Part shown: piece after piece, positions 1 through 6,004 of the stretch | How the letters are laid out: each line of letters opens with the position of its first letter | How positions within the stretch are numbered: position 1 is the first letter of the stretch | From: Clostridiales bacterium UBA735 | GTDB taxonomy: Bacteria > Bacillota > Clostridia > Oscillospirales > Oscillospiraceae | Direction of reading: 5' to 3' | Assembly: GCA_002298695.1 (NCBI GenBank) | Contig: DBLB01000149.1 | Location: forward strand, 1 to 7,097 | DNA length: 7,097 bases | The notes under the pieces: model-generated | What the model was told of the DNA's origin: nothing | The model's database searches: none | Seen by the model: the letters and a program-made list of their open reading frames with translations, nothing else | Translations under genes and position numbers: made by a program

Positions 1-1240
1 TGCAGCCCGTGCCGGGCTTGCGGACCTTGCCCATGTAGGGCTGAAACTCGACGATGGCGGACGCATTCGCCTGCGGCGCTGGCTCGTCCGGAAGTTCTGC
101 TTTGCCGATGCCGCAGTCGATCTTCCGCGCGGCGGCGTGCTGCATATCAGAGGTCGAGTGCGTGTAAATGTCCAGCGTCGTGGCTGCTGACACATGCCCC
201 AGCATGGCGGAGAGCGTTTTCACGTCCATCCCGTTTTGCAGCGCCAAGGTCGCGAATGTGTGTCTGAGGTCGTGAAAACGCACCTGTTTGCAGTTTGCGT
301 GCTCCAAGATCAGCTGCAACCGGTCGTAGACCGAACCGGGGTTGCGCGGCAGATCCTCCAGCACCGGCGACGGGAACATCCAGCGGGAATGGACGCTTTC
401 GCGGTATTCTTTCAGCACCTGCATGACGGCGGGCGGCAGCACCAGCTTGCGGATGGAGCTTTTCGTCTTCGGCACACTCATGACAATTTTGCCCCGAACG
501 AGACTGACCTGCTTGCTGATCGTGAGGACGCCCGTTTCAAAATCGAGGTCGTCCCATTGCAGCGCCAGCAGTTCGCCGCGCCGAAGCCCTGTCGCCAAAT
601 CCAGCAGGAACAGTTCATAATATCCTTCGGCTTTTGCCTGAATGAGAAACCGCTGCAATTCATCCCGCGCCAGCACCTGCATCTCACGCGCTTTCTTGGG
701 CGGCAGCTTGCAGCCCTCGGCAGGATTCGTGCGGATGAGCCCATCCTGCACAGCCCTTTGAAGTGCCGAGCGGCAGGTCGCGTGGCACATCCGTACCATG
801 CGGTCGGACAGACCTTCGCCGTAATATTCCGTACGCGTCTTGCGGCCGCTCTTTTTGAGTCGCGCGTAAAACTGCTGCAGGTCGTTCTGCGTCAGCCTGT
901 TCAGTGGAATGTCGCCCAGCTCCGGCCTGATGTGCAGGCGGATGCGGTCTTCATAGCCGGACTGCGTCGAGGTGCGGATGTTCGGCTTGCAATGTGTTTC
1001 GTACCAGTAATCCAGCCAGTCGGCGAAGCGCATCTCCGGTCGCAGCTTGTCCGACGGAATGCCGCCGAGCTGCGTTTTGAGCGCCGCGAGCTTTTCCGCG
1101 CACTCGCGCTTGCTCTTGCCGAAGACGGCCTTCGTTTTCGGGTAGCCGTGATCGTCGTAGCCGACGACGTATCGCCCCTCCCAGCGCCCGTCTGTGCGCT
1201 GACGGATCAGTCCGTCGCCTGCTTTTCGCTTCTTTGCCAA
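1..1240 (-). CDS. Tyrosine recombinase/integrase, second of a tandem pair (3' end off the left edge)
   Basis: Site-specific tyrosine recombinase that would cut and rejoin DNA during integration or excision. The frame is open for 413 codons and leaves the window without a stop. The start is TTG at 1240, chosen because AAAGGAG lies 8 nt upstream and no suitable ATG is present. The N-terminus (about residues 1-50, with GDGLIRQRTDGRWEGR) looks like an arm-site DNA-binding domain. A SAM-like core-binding domain spans about 68-170 and the catalytic domain about 188-365. The expected active-site residues are visible: R220 (TGLRRGE), K258 or K260, H323-x-x-R326, H349 (LGH) and nucleophile Y359 (DIYTH). 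A tail of at least 54 residues follows the tyrosine, longer than in its upstream neighbour. The gene overlaps that neighbour by 34 nt in another frame, so translation is probably coupled. The family call is secure; its role relative to the other integrase is unknown. Confidence 0.93.
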   Translation of the reverse strand, partial: MAKKRKAGDGLIRQRTDGRWEGRYVVGYDDHGYPKTKAVFGKSKRECAEKLAALKTQLGGIPSDKLRPEMRFADWLDYWYETHCKPNIRTSTQSGYEDRIRLHIRPELGDIPLNRLTQNDLQQFYARLKKSGRKTRTEYYGEGLSDRMVRMCHATCRSALQRAVQDGLIRTNPAEGCKLPPKKAREMQVLARDELQRFLIQAKAEGYYELFLLDLATGLRRGELLALQWDDLDFETGVLTISKQVSLVRGKIVMSVPKTKSSIRKLVLPPAVMQVLKEYRESVHSRWMFPSPVLEDLPRNPGSVYDRLQLILEHANCKQVRFHDLRHTFATLALQNGMDVKTLSAMLGHVSAATTLDIYTHSTSDMQHAAARKIDCGIGKAELPDEPAPQANASAIVEFQPYMGKVRKPGTGC

Positions 1241-2406
1241 GGCTTCAACTCCTTTCCGAATAAGTCCTCCATGAAGCCGCCGACGATGCCGCCTGCGGCT
1301 TCGCGCATATCCGGCGTGACGTGCGTGTAGGTGTCGAGCGTGAAGCTAGCGTTCGTGTGTCCCAGAATCTCCGCCAGCGTTTTCGCGTCCACGCCGCTGG
1401 TGAGGGCGTGCGTCGCGAACGTATGCCGAAGATCATGGAAGCGAATGCTCGGCAGTCCCGCTTCCTCCAGCAGCGTCTTGAGCCGCCGGTATGCCGTTCC
1501 CGGATTCATCGGCAGTTCCGGGCCGGTCGGCTGCGGGAAAATCCACTGGCTGATGGAGCCTTTCTTCCGCGCCCGCAGCAGCGCTGCAACGCTTTCCGGC
1601 AGGATGATCGTGCGGTTGCCCTGGCTCGTTTTCGTATCGCCGAGGGCGTAGACACCCTGCCCTTTGCTGTGCAGCGTCCGGCAGATTTTGAGCGTCCCGG
1701 CCTTCGCGTCGAAGTCGCGCCACATGAGCGCGCAGATCTCTCCGCGCCGCAGGCCTGTCATAAGTTCCGTGCAGAAAAAATCCCGCCAGATATTATCCTT
1801 CTGAACCGCTTGCAGAAACGTGTCCAGCTCCTGCTCGTTCAGCACCTGCATCGGCTTGTAGTTTAGCTTGGGCGCAGTCGCGTTCTCGGTCGGATTTTTC
1901 GGAATGATGTGCGCCTGCACCGCGGCTTTCATCGCGCCGTGCAGCATCGTGTGGATGTGCCGCACGGTCGAGTCGGAGAGGCGCTTGCTGCCCTCCGCGT
2001 CCTCGCGCACGCGCCCGCCGGATTTCAGCCGCCGGTACATCCGCTGCACATCTTGCGTCGTGATGAGCGAAACCTGTTTGCCGCCTAGCTGCGGCTTGAT
2101 GTAGTTTTCAATATAATTTCGGTAGTTTTCCAGCGTGCCCGGCCGGATCGTGCCGTCCTTGTATTCCGTGAGCCAGCGGTCCAGCCACTCGCTCAGCGTC
2201 ATGCGGCTGTCCTCGGTCAGCTCCACGTCCTGATAGCATTCAATGCTCTGGTGGAGCTTTTCTGTCAGCGCCTTCTGCGTCTTCGCGTAGACGTGCCGGA
2301 AGATCGGGTCGCCGTTTGCTTTGTGTCCTACGACAATGCGCCCCTCCCAGCGCCCATCATCGCGCTTTCTGACCATCCCGTCCCCGGATGGCCGCCGTTT
2401 TCCCAT
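1207..2406 (-). CDS. Tyrosine recombinase/integrase, first of a tandem pair
   Basis: Complete 399-residue phage/Tn916-like tyrosine recombinase, probably integrating and excising the element. ATG at 2406 is preferred over an upstream in-frame ATG at 2550 because AAAGGAG sits 8 nt before it and because MGKRRPSGDG aligns with the start of the second integrase. An arm-binding N-terminus covers about residues 1-55, a core-binding domain about 68-170 and the catalytic domain about 185-365. Active-site candidates are R220 (TGLRRGE), K259 (DTKTSQGNR), H324-x-x-R327, H350 (LGH) and Y360 (DTYTH), so it looks catalytically intact. It lies 143 nt downstream of the relaxase stop on the same strand and overlaps the next integrase by 34 nt. 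The two share GDG, GRWEGR, TGLRRGE and FHDLRHTFAT, consistent with an old duplication. Confidence 0.95.
   Translation of the reverse strand: MGKRRPSGDGMVRKRDDGRWEGRIVVGHKANGDPIFRHVYAKTQKALTEKLHQSIECYQDVELTEDSRMTLSEWLDRWLTEYKDGTIRPGTLENYRNYIENYIKPQLGGKQVSLITTQDVQRMYRRLKSGGRVREDAEGSKRLSDSTVRHIHTMLHGAMKAAVQAHIIPKNPTENATAPKLNYKPMQVLNEQELDTFLQAVQKDNIWRDFFCTELMTGLRRGEICALMWRDFDAKAGTLKICRTLHSKGQGVYALGDTKTSQGNRTIILPESVAALLRARKKGSISQWIFPQPTGPELPMNPGTAYRRLKTLLEEAGLPSIRFHDLRHTFATHALTSGVDAKTLAEILGHTNASFTLDTYTHVTPDMREAAGGIVGGFMEDLFGKELKPWQRSEKQATD
1246..1252 (-). promoter_or_regulatory. Ribosome binding site deciding the TTG start of the second integrase
   Basis: The minus strand reads GGAAAGGAGT about 8 nt before TTG at 1240, inside the last codons of the upstream integrase. 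The same GGAAAGGAGT string precedes the ATG of the first integrase, which supports both starts. Confidence 0.75.
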
Positions 2407-2414
2407 ATGCAGGA

Positions 2415-2421
2415 CTCCTTT
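2415..2421 (-). promoter_or_regulatory. Ribosome binding site of the first integrase
   Basis: AAAGGAG lies 8 nt upstream of the ATG at 2406. It decides the start against the in-frame ATG at 2550, which would add 48 residues with no family resemblance. Confidence 0.8.
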
Positions 2422-2450
2422 CCTTCGTGTCATTCTTTCTCTAACAACTA

Positions 2451-2485
2451 CCACGCGGGAGACAGAATAGCTACCTCCCGCGCGG
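2451..2485. repeat. Inverted repeat between relaxase and integrase
   Basis: CGCGGGAG (2454-2461) and CTCCCGCG (2475-2482) form a perfect 8-bp stem with a 13-nt loop. One U-G pair and two further G-C pairs extend it to 11 bp in the minus-strand transcript. No T-tract follows on either strand, so it is not a clear intrinsic terminator. It sits between a candidate promoter and the integrase ribosome binding site, so it could be a 5'-leader structure or a protein site. Confidence 0.6.
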
Positions 2486-2487
2486 AG

Positions 2488-2506
2488 AGTTATCAGAAAG
2501 TTATCA
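2488..2506. repeat. Tandem direct repeat AGTTATCA spaced by one helical turn
   Basis: AGTTATCA occurs at 2488-2495 and again at 2499-2506, an 11-bp period. The second copy overlaps the candidate -10 of the leftward promoter for the integrases. A repeat in phase with the helix suggests a protein-binding site, either an operator or a recombinase/excisionase arm site. The function is inferred. Confidence 0.5.
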
Positions 2507-2525
2507 TTTTGGTTTTCTTTGTCTA
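2498..2525 (-). promoter_or_regulatory. Candidate promoter for the integrase pair
   Basis: On the minus strand TAGACA (plus 2520-2525, five of six to the -35 consensus) is followed after 16 nt by TAACTT (plus 2498-2503). A TG sits in the extended -10 position. The -10 match is poor (three of six), so this is tentative. It would allow integrase expression separate from the relaxase. Confidence 0.35.
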
Positions 2526-2549
2526 TGGCGGAGCAGAGTTTGAAGCGCA

Positions 2550-4505
2550 TTACCAGCCCATCGACATGGTGCTGTTTGTCTGCTCCTGCTCGTGATCGTC
2601 CGCCTTGTGTCCGGCAGCCATGCGCATCCGGCGCAGTTTGGCAAGGCGTTTGCGGTCAATTTGGATGCTGCTGTTTTGCGGCGCAGGTGCGCTGCTCTGA
2701 AAGATCTTTCCCATGTGGTAGAATAGCCGCGTTGCTGAAAGCAGAACATTCGGCGGCTCCGGTCGTTCGATGCGGTTTATGAAAAATCCCGCATAGTCGT
2801 GTCCCTGTGCCTGCGCTTTTTGCAACCAGTCGTAAGCAGCGTCCTTGTCCTTCGGCACGCCGTCGCCGCCGAGATAGAGTTTCCCCAGCAGGTACTGCGC
2901 ATAGGGATTTCCCTGTTCGGCAGCCATACGAACATATTCCACTGCGCGTTCCGGATTTTTCGGTGCGTTATTCCCGCTGAGATATTCCTTGCCCAGTCGG
3001 TAGGCGGCGTAGTCGCTGCCGCTTTGCGTGGCGCGTTCCAACCAGTAAAATCCTTGCGCGGGATTTTGTACTTCCGGATCGTCCGAGAGGAGCAGCTTGC
3101 CCAGTGCATACTGCGCTGCCGCATGATCCTGCCGCGCAGCCAATCCCAGATAGTGCTGTGCTTTTTCCGTGTCCGGAATCAGCAGCCCGCCATCACGATA
3201 GAGAACCCCGGTCAGATACTGCGCATACCGGTCACCACTGTCCGCCAGCGTTTCCAACTGCTTTGCGGCTTCATCGCGTTCCTCCAACGGCATGGTTTCG
3301 TCTGTCGCCACCCCGTACCACACACTCACCGGATACGGAATGCTGTAGGCGGCATTTTGTTCCGCATTCCGCTCGGCGCCCACATCCTCGAACGTAATCT
3401 CGTTTTGCCGCACCTGCTCCGCAACCTGAATGACCGCATTCTTGATCTGCCGAAACTCCTTCTGCTGCGAGAGCGGCGGGCGCTGCCGCTCCTTTTCTGC
3501 GTAGAAATCATTCAGCCTGCATTGCAGCTTCCACCAGCGCCCGTAGCATTCATCCACGCTCGGCAGCAATTCCATCTGATCGACGATGGCATCGACCTTT
3601 TGCTTGAGATCCTTCGGCAGATACCCGTAGGACTTCTTTCCCTTGACGCTGCCCAACTCCCTCGCCAGTTCCCAGACCATTTGCTCCGCTTCCGGATGCT
3701 CGCAGGCAGAGTTCTGCATCTTCTGCGCAAGTGTCAGCATAGCAGAACGTGTTTCCTGTACCAGCTTGTCGCGGGATTGACTCTTGTCCTCATAGATGTG
3801 CAGCAGCTCCTGCTGAAAGATCTGATTCGTCAGAACGGATTTGATCTTCCGAATGCCGTCCCGGTTCAGGTATGCCTGTCCCGGCTTTTTCGACCACGCC
3901 ATCATGTGAACGTGCGGGTGACTGCCCTCGTCGTGGAACGCTGCATACCAGCGGAAGTCCTCCGGAGGGATGTGCATCGCCTCCGCAATGTCATTCCGGT
4001 GCGCCCGCAGCAGCGCCCGCCATGCGTCCGCGTGATCGAAGCCCAGCCGCTCCGCGTCCTCGCGCCGGAGCGAAATGATGTGTGTCCAGATGTTTCCAGC
4101 GTAACTATTCACCTCTGCCATTGCCACGTTCAGGTCGACCGCATCTTCATCGCCGAACAGCCCGTGTTCGCCCACTCGCTCCGCGCGAGGGCGAGTGGCG
4201 ATGTACTTTGCGTAGCCGTCAAGCTCCTGCACCTTGCCCCAGTTTTCCTCCATCGCCAGCGTGAGAAACTGCGAGGCGCTGAACTTCGTCGGGTGCGACG
4301 TGTAATCGCCGTATTCCAAGAGCGTTTTTGTGTCCGGAAAATCCTTCGTCAGCTTTTCGATAAGCTGCGTCTGCCGTTTTGTCGGCGGGCGGTCATCCGG
4401 CAATATTTCTACTCGTTCGCGCGTTGCGATGTAGCGCAGATACCCGCCCGCCAGTTTTGCGCCGCCGCCCCTGAAATACGGACTTTTGACAATCAGCCTT
4501 GCCAT
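2550..4505 (-). CDS. MobP3-type relaxase with C-terminal Sel1 repeats
   Basis: Conjugative relaxase of 651 residues: it would nick oriT, stay bound to the 5' end and lead the strand into a recipient. The N-terminal half carries the three-histidine metal site in FHDEGSHPHVHMM (H196, H198, H200, with H191 nearby). It also has MARLIVKSPY at the start and a repeated YIATR motif (residues 25-29 and 101-105), both as I recall from MobP3 proteins of Clostridia. Tyr-10, -22 and -25 are candidate nucleophiles, unproven. Residues about 413-580 hold roughly five Sel1-like repeats (AQYLTGVLY, AQYALGKLL, AYRLGKEYL, AQYLLGKLY). The tail from about 617 is basic (IDRKRLAKLRRMR) and then acidic and polar. ATG at 4505 lies inside the 3' end of the preceding gene (13-nt overlap), with AGGAG 11 nt upstream. 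No frameshift is seen. Confidence 0.93.
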   Translation of the reverse strand: MARLIVKSPYFRGGGAKLAGGYLRYIATRERVEILPDDRPPTKRQTQLIEKLTKDFPDTKTLLEYGDYTSHPTKFSASQFLTLAMEENWGKVQELDGYAKYIATRPRAERVGEHGLFGDEDAVDLNVAMAEVNSYAGNIWTHIISLRREDAERLGFDHADAWRALLRAHRNDIAEAMHIPPEDFRWYAAFHDEGSHPHVHMMAWSKKPGQAYLNRDGIRKIKSVLTNQIFQQELLHIYEDKSQSRDKLVQETRSAMLTLAQKMQNSACEHPEAEQMVWELARELGSVKGKKSYGYLPKDLKQKVDAIVDQMELLPSVDECYGRWWKLQCRLNDFYAEKERQRPPLSQQKEFRQIKNAVIQVAEQVRQNEITFEDVGAERNAEQNAAYSIPYPVSVWYGVATDETMPLEERDEAAKQLETLADSGDRYAQYLTGVLYRDGGLLIPDTEKAQHYLGLAARQDHAAAQYALGKLLLSDDPEVQNPAQGFYWLERATQSGSDYAAYRLGKEYLSGNNAPKNPERAVEYVRMAAEQGNPYAQYLLGKLYLGGDGVPKDKDAAYDWLQKAQAQGHDYAGFFINRIERPEPPNVLLSATRLFYHMGKIFQSSAPAPQNSSIQIDRKRLAKLRRMRMAAGHKADDHEQEQTNSTMSMGW

Positions 4506-4909
4506 TCGTCAAACGGCTCCTGCGCACGAATTTTCTGCTCCAGCCGGAGCTGACCGTTGGTGCGCTTCACGTCACTGATGCTTTTTGCCCGCTGCTTCCG
4601 CAGCACCGATTCGTCCAGATTCACGCACTCTGCCAGAATGCTCAGCCCCATGTCCAGCTCCACGGCCTGCTTGAACAGCAGGGATGAGAGCCGCTGCTCC
4701 AAAAGCTGCAATCTTCCGTTAATGGCCGACTGGACTGCCCGCGGAAGCATCGTACTCGTTCCCGCCGCCAGATGATCCGCGTAATAATTCACGGCCCGTT
4801 CCAGAAATTCATTTTTGCTGCGGCAGCCGTCCAGCTGGTACCAATGCTCCAGCTTTTCCGCTGTCTCCGGCGACATCCGAAAATTCAATCTGTTTTCTTC
4901 TTTGCTCAT
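4493..4909 (-). CDS. Ribbon-helix-helix mobilization accessory protein (MobC-like)
   Basis: A 138-residue protein, probably binding oriT and helping the relaxase assemble there. The N-terminus (about residues 6-45: a short strand around RLNFRMS, then helices through EKLEHWYQLDG and SKNEFLERAVNYYADHL) fits a ribbon-helix-helix DNA-binding fold. The remainder looks helical (ECVNLDESVLRKQR). ATG at 4909 is chosen because MSKEENRLNFRMS begins the fold. GGAGG lies only 3 nt before it, an unusually tight spacing. An in-frame ATG at 5125 would add 72 residues read through the inverted-repeat region and is not credible. The stop overlaps the relaxase start by 13 nt, so the two are probably translationally coupled. 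The function is inferred mainly from position between oriT and relaxase and from the fold. Confidence 0.82.
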   Translation of the reverse strand: MSKEENRLNFRMSPETAEKLEHWYQLDGCRSKNEFLERAVNYYADHLAAGTSTMLPRAVQSAINGRLQLLEQRLSSLLFKQAVELDMGLSILAECVNLDESVLRKQRAKSISDVKRTNGQLRLEQKIRAQEPFDEWQG

Positions 4910-5069
4910 AATCCTCCAATCTGCGGCGCGGCACACCGGAATCCCTTGAACCGTCTGCGTTTGCGGGATTCCTGACGCCAGCCGCGTATATTTTCCTCCA
5001 AACAGGCGCCAATCGCAGCGCCTGCGCAACCCCTTGATACAGTCCGCACTGCGGGCTGTTGTGAACAGG

Positions 5070-5089
5070 AAAAGCGTCGGTTCCGACGC
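5070..5089 (-). terminator. Hairpin 5' of nic; possible weak leftward terminator
   Basis: GCGTCGG/CCGACGC (5074-5080 and 5083-5089) folds as a 6-bp stem with a 4-nt loop. On the minus strand it is followed by TTTT (plus 5070-5073), a weak intrinsic terminator. On the plus strand the same hairpin ends 15 nt before the predicted nick, where RP4 has its relaxosome inverted repeat. It may serve either or both roles. Confidence 0.4.
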
Positions 5090-5097
5090 CATCCGTT

Positions 5098-5105
5098 TAT
5101 CCTGC
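5098..5105 (+). other. Predicted nic site, TATCCTG|C
   Basis: The octamer matches the IncP-type consensus YATCCTG|Y exactly, placing cleavage between 5104 and 5105 on the plus strand. Transfer from this nick would send the right-hand DNA first and the mob and integrase genes last, the usual polarity. By chance about one such octamer is expected in the whole window on both strands, so the location is the main support. Confidence 0.55.
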
Positions 5106-5122
5106 TTTCTCGCCGCGGCGCC

Positions 5123-5140
5123 CAAAATCCCTCGATTTTG
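5123..5140. repeat. Inverted repeat just 3' of predicted nic
   Basis: CAAAATC (5123-5129) and GATTTTG (5134-5140) form a perfect 7-bp stem with a CCTC loop. It lies 18 nt on the leading side of the predicted nick, so it may be part of the relaxosome assembly site. Confidence 0.6.
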
Positions 5141-5179
5141 CCCGTTTCGGCGTGTTCCTACGTTTGCCGCATTTCCTTT

Positions 5180-5214
5180 TTCGACCGAACCCGCTGCGCT
5201 GGACTTCGGTCGAA
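5180..5214. repeat. 10-bp perfect inverted repeat in the oriT region
   Basis: TTCGACCGAA (5180-5189) and TTCGGTCGAA (5205-5214) are perfect inverted copies with a 15-nt spacer. No T-tract of useful length follows on either strand. It is a likely binding site for a dimeric protein such as the RHH accessory factor, by inference. Confidence 0.65.
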
Positions 5215-5276
5215 TTTCTTGTTCTCCCGCACGGCGGCGCAGCGTCCGGTTTTTGGGCTTCCGGTGGGTACGCGCC

Positions 5277-5318
5277 CGGCTGTGCCCGGAAAGCCGGACA
5301 CAGCCGCGACACGCGGCT
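5277..5318 (-). repeat. Two overlapping, mutually exclusive hairpins after the winged-helix gene
   Basis: Arms 5277-5289 and 5294-5306 make a 13-bp stem (one C-A mismatch on plus, a U-G wobble in the minus transcript) with a 4-nt loop. A second stem, AGCCGCG/CGCGGCT (5302-5308 and 5312-5318), shares bases 5302-5306 with it, so only one can form fully. The pair begins at the stop codon of the winged-helix gene. No T-tract follows, so these may be mRNA end protectors or part of oriT. Confidence 0.6.
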
Positions 5319-5767
5319 CACGCGGGCGGACAGTTGGCTTCTTGCTGTACCTGTTGGAACGCTTCCAAGCGTTTTCGGATGCGTTCCTGCTCACATTCCG
5401 CGTCCAGTTTTGCAAGCTTCTGCTCGTAAAACTGCTGGATAGAAAACTGAACGGGCAAAAGTGTGTATAGAAGGCTTCCGTTCTGCTTGCGTCCATCCTG
5501 CGTGATGATGCTTGTGTGCTCTGTCTGAATCAGCCCTCGTTCGACCAGCTCGGTCACATATTTGCGCACGGTGTTCGGACTCATATTGACGGCGTTGCCG
5601 ATCGTTCTGTAACTTGCATGACACTGATATGTCGTCCGATCCTCAATGTACATCAGGTAACTGTAGACCGCCAATGCGCCCGGCGAGAGACCGAGGTCGA
5701 AAACCTCATTCGGCAGAGGGAAGTAGTTTTTAATCGGATCGCGAGAGGTGTAGTATTTATTCTTCAT
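5318..5767 (-). CDS. Winged helix-turn-helix DNA-binding protein
   Basis: A 149-residue protein with a MarR/HTH_36-like winged helix. Residues about 28-50 (SPGALAVYSYLMYIEDRTTYQCH) form the first helices. About 53-80 (YRTIGNAVNMSPNTVRKYVTELVERGLI) form the helix-turn-helix, and 83-104 look like the wing. A charged helical or coiled-coil tail (about 110-143) could mediate dimerisation. ATG at 5767 follows GGGAGG with a 5-nt spacer and overlaps the end of the excisionase-like gene by 11 nt. Similar domains occur at the start of plasmid-type replication proteins and in element regulators. Here it could be a transcription factor for the element or a replication/oriT-binding factor. No enzymatic domain is visible. 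Confidence 0.85.
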   Translation of the reverse strand: MKNKYYTSRDPIKNYFPLPNEVFDLGLSPGALAVYSYLMYIEDRTTYQCHASYRTIGNAVNMSPNTVRKYVTELVERGLIQTEHTSIITQDGRKQNGSLLYTLLPVQFSIQQFYEQKLAKLDAECEQERIRKRLEAFQQVQQEANCPPA

Positions 5768-5972
5768 GCGCGCCTCCCGTCTGCCGTTCCACCCAGAGAC
5801 GGAACTGCTCCTTCGGCACGACAAGCCGGCTGCCGATCCGCAGCGACGGAAAGCCGTCCTCGTGCAGAAGCTCGTAGGCGCTCGATGGCGATATGCCCAG
5901 CGTGCGGGAGACAAGTTGCGCGTTTAGAAACAGTGGCAGCTCGTCAAAATCTTTGATGCTTGATGTGTTCAA
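5757..5972 (-). CDS. Excisionase-like small helix-turn-helix protein
   Basis: A 71-residue protein of the AlpA/excisionase-like HTH_17 type, likely a recombination directionality factor or regulator for the integrases. The core is LFLNAQLVSRTLGISPSSAYELLHEDGFPSLRIGSRLVVPKEQFRLWVERQ (given here in pieces: helix-turn-helix about residues 15-35, wing about 41-52, last helix about 54-64). The frame stays open upstream to an ATG at 6179, but that stretch resembles nothing and crosses the terminator-like leader. TTG at 5972 is preferred because GGAGGT lies 11 nt before it, though that spacing is long. The gene ends 11 nt inside the following winged-helix gene. It is the first clear cistron of the leftward unit, fitting control of excision before mobilization. 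Confidence 0.8.
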   Translation of the reverse strand: MNTSSIKDFDELPLFLNAQLVSRTLGISPSSAYELLHEDGFPSLRIGSRLVVPKEQFRLWVERQTGGAHEE

Positions 5973-5983
5973 AGTAAAATTTA

Positions 5984-5988
5984 CCTCC
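5984..5988 (-). promoter_or_regulatory. Ribosome binding site of the excisionase-like gene
   Basis: GGAGG on the minus strand, followed by T, lies 11 nt before TTG at 5972. No ATG or GTG in any frame is better placed, and this decides the TTG start. Confidence 0.6.
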
Positions 5989-6004
5989 GTTAATTTTAGA
6001 AAAT

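Larger units (their letters stand above)
4910..5317. other. Probable origin of transfer (oriT) region, non-coding
   Basis: This 408-bp gap between the winged-helix gene and the mobC-like gene holds no convincing gene. It contains at least seven inverted repeats: arms 4938-4945/4965-4972, 5003-5009/5018-5024, 5074-5080/5083-5089, 5123-5129/5134-5140, 5180-5189/5205-5214, 5277-5289/5294-5306 and 5302-5308/5312-5318. TATCCTGC at 5098-5105 matches the RP4/IncP-type nic consensus YATCCTGY, and a hairpin (5074-5089) ends 15 nt before the predicted nick, the order seen in RP4. Position directly upstream of a RHH accessory gene and a MOBP relaxase agrees. The nick is inferred, not shown. Confidence 0.7.

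Noticed and set aside
194..1866. Long plus-strand frames opposite the integrases
   Set aside because: They mirror the conserved integrase frames on the minus strand and show no family features.
2407..2550. 48-residue N-terminal extension of the first integrase from ATG 2550
   Set aside because: The strong ribosome binding site and homologous start are at 2406, and the extension crosses the hairpin and promoter-like region.
2799..4553. 584-codon open frame on the plus strand
   Set aside because: It lies antisense to the relaxase, has no recognisable domain and no ribosome binding site, and reflects G+C-biased codon use in the true gene.
4932..5000. Short frame after GGAGGAAAATATA ending in TGA that overlaps the mobC-like ATG
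   Set aside because: It would need an ATA or in-SD TTG start and encodes under 35 residues with no features, although the stop/start overlap is suggestive.
4910..5125. 72-residue N-terminal extension of the mobC-like gene from ATG 5125
   Set aside because: It runs through the inverted repeats and predicted nic site and resembles no protein; the RHH fold starts at 4909.
5097..5321. GTG-started basic 74-codon frame overlapping the stop of the winged-helix gene
   Set aside because: No ribosome binding site, composition dominated by Arg/Lys/Pro, and it consists of the hairpin-rich oriT region.
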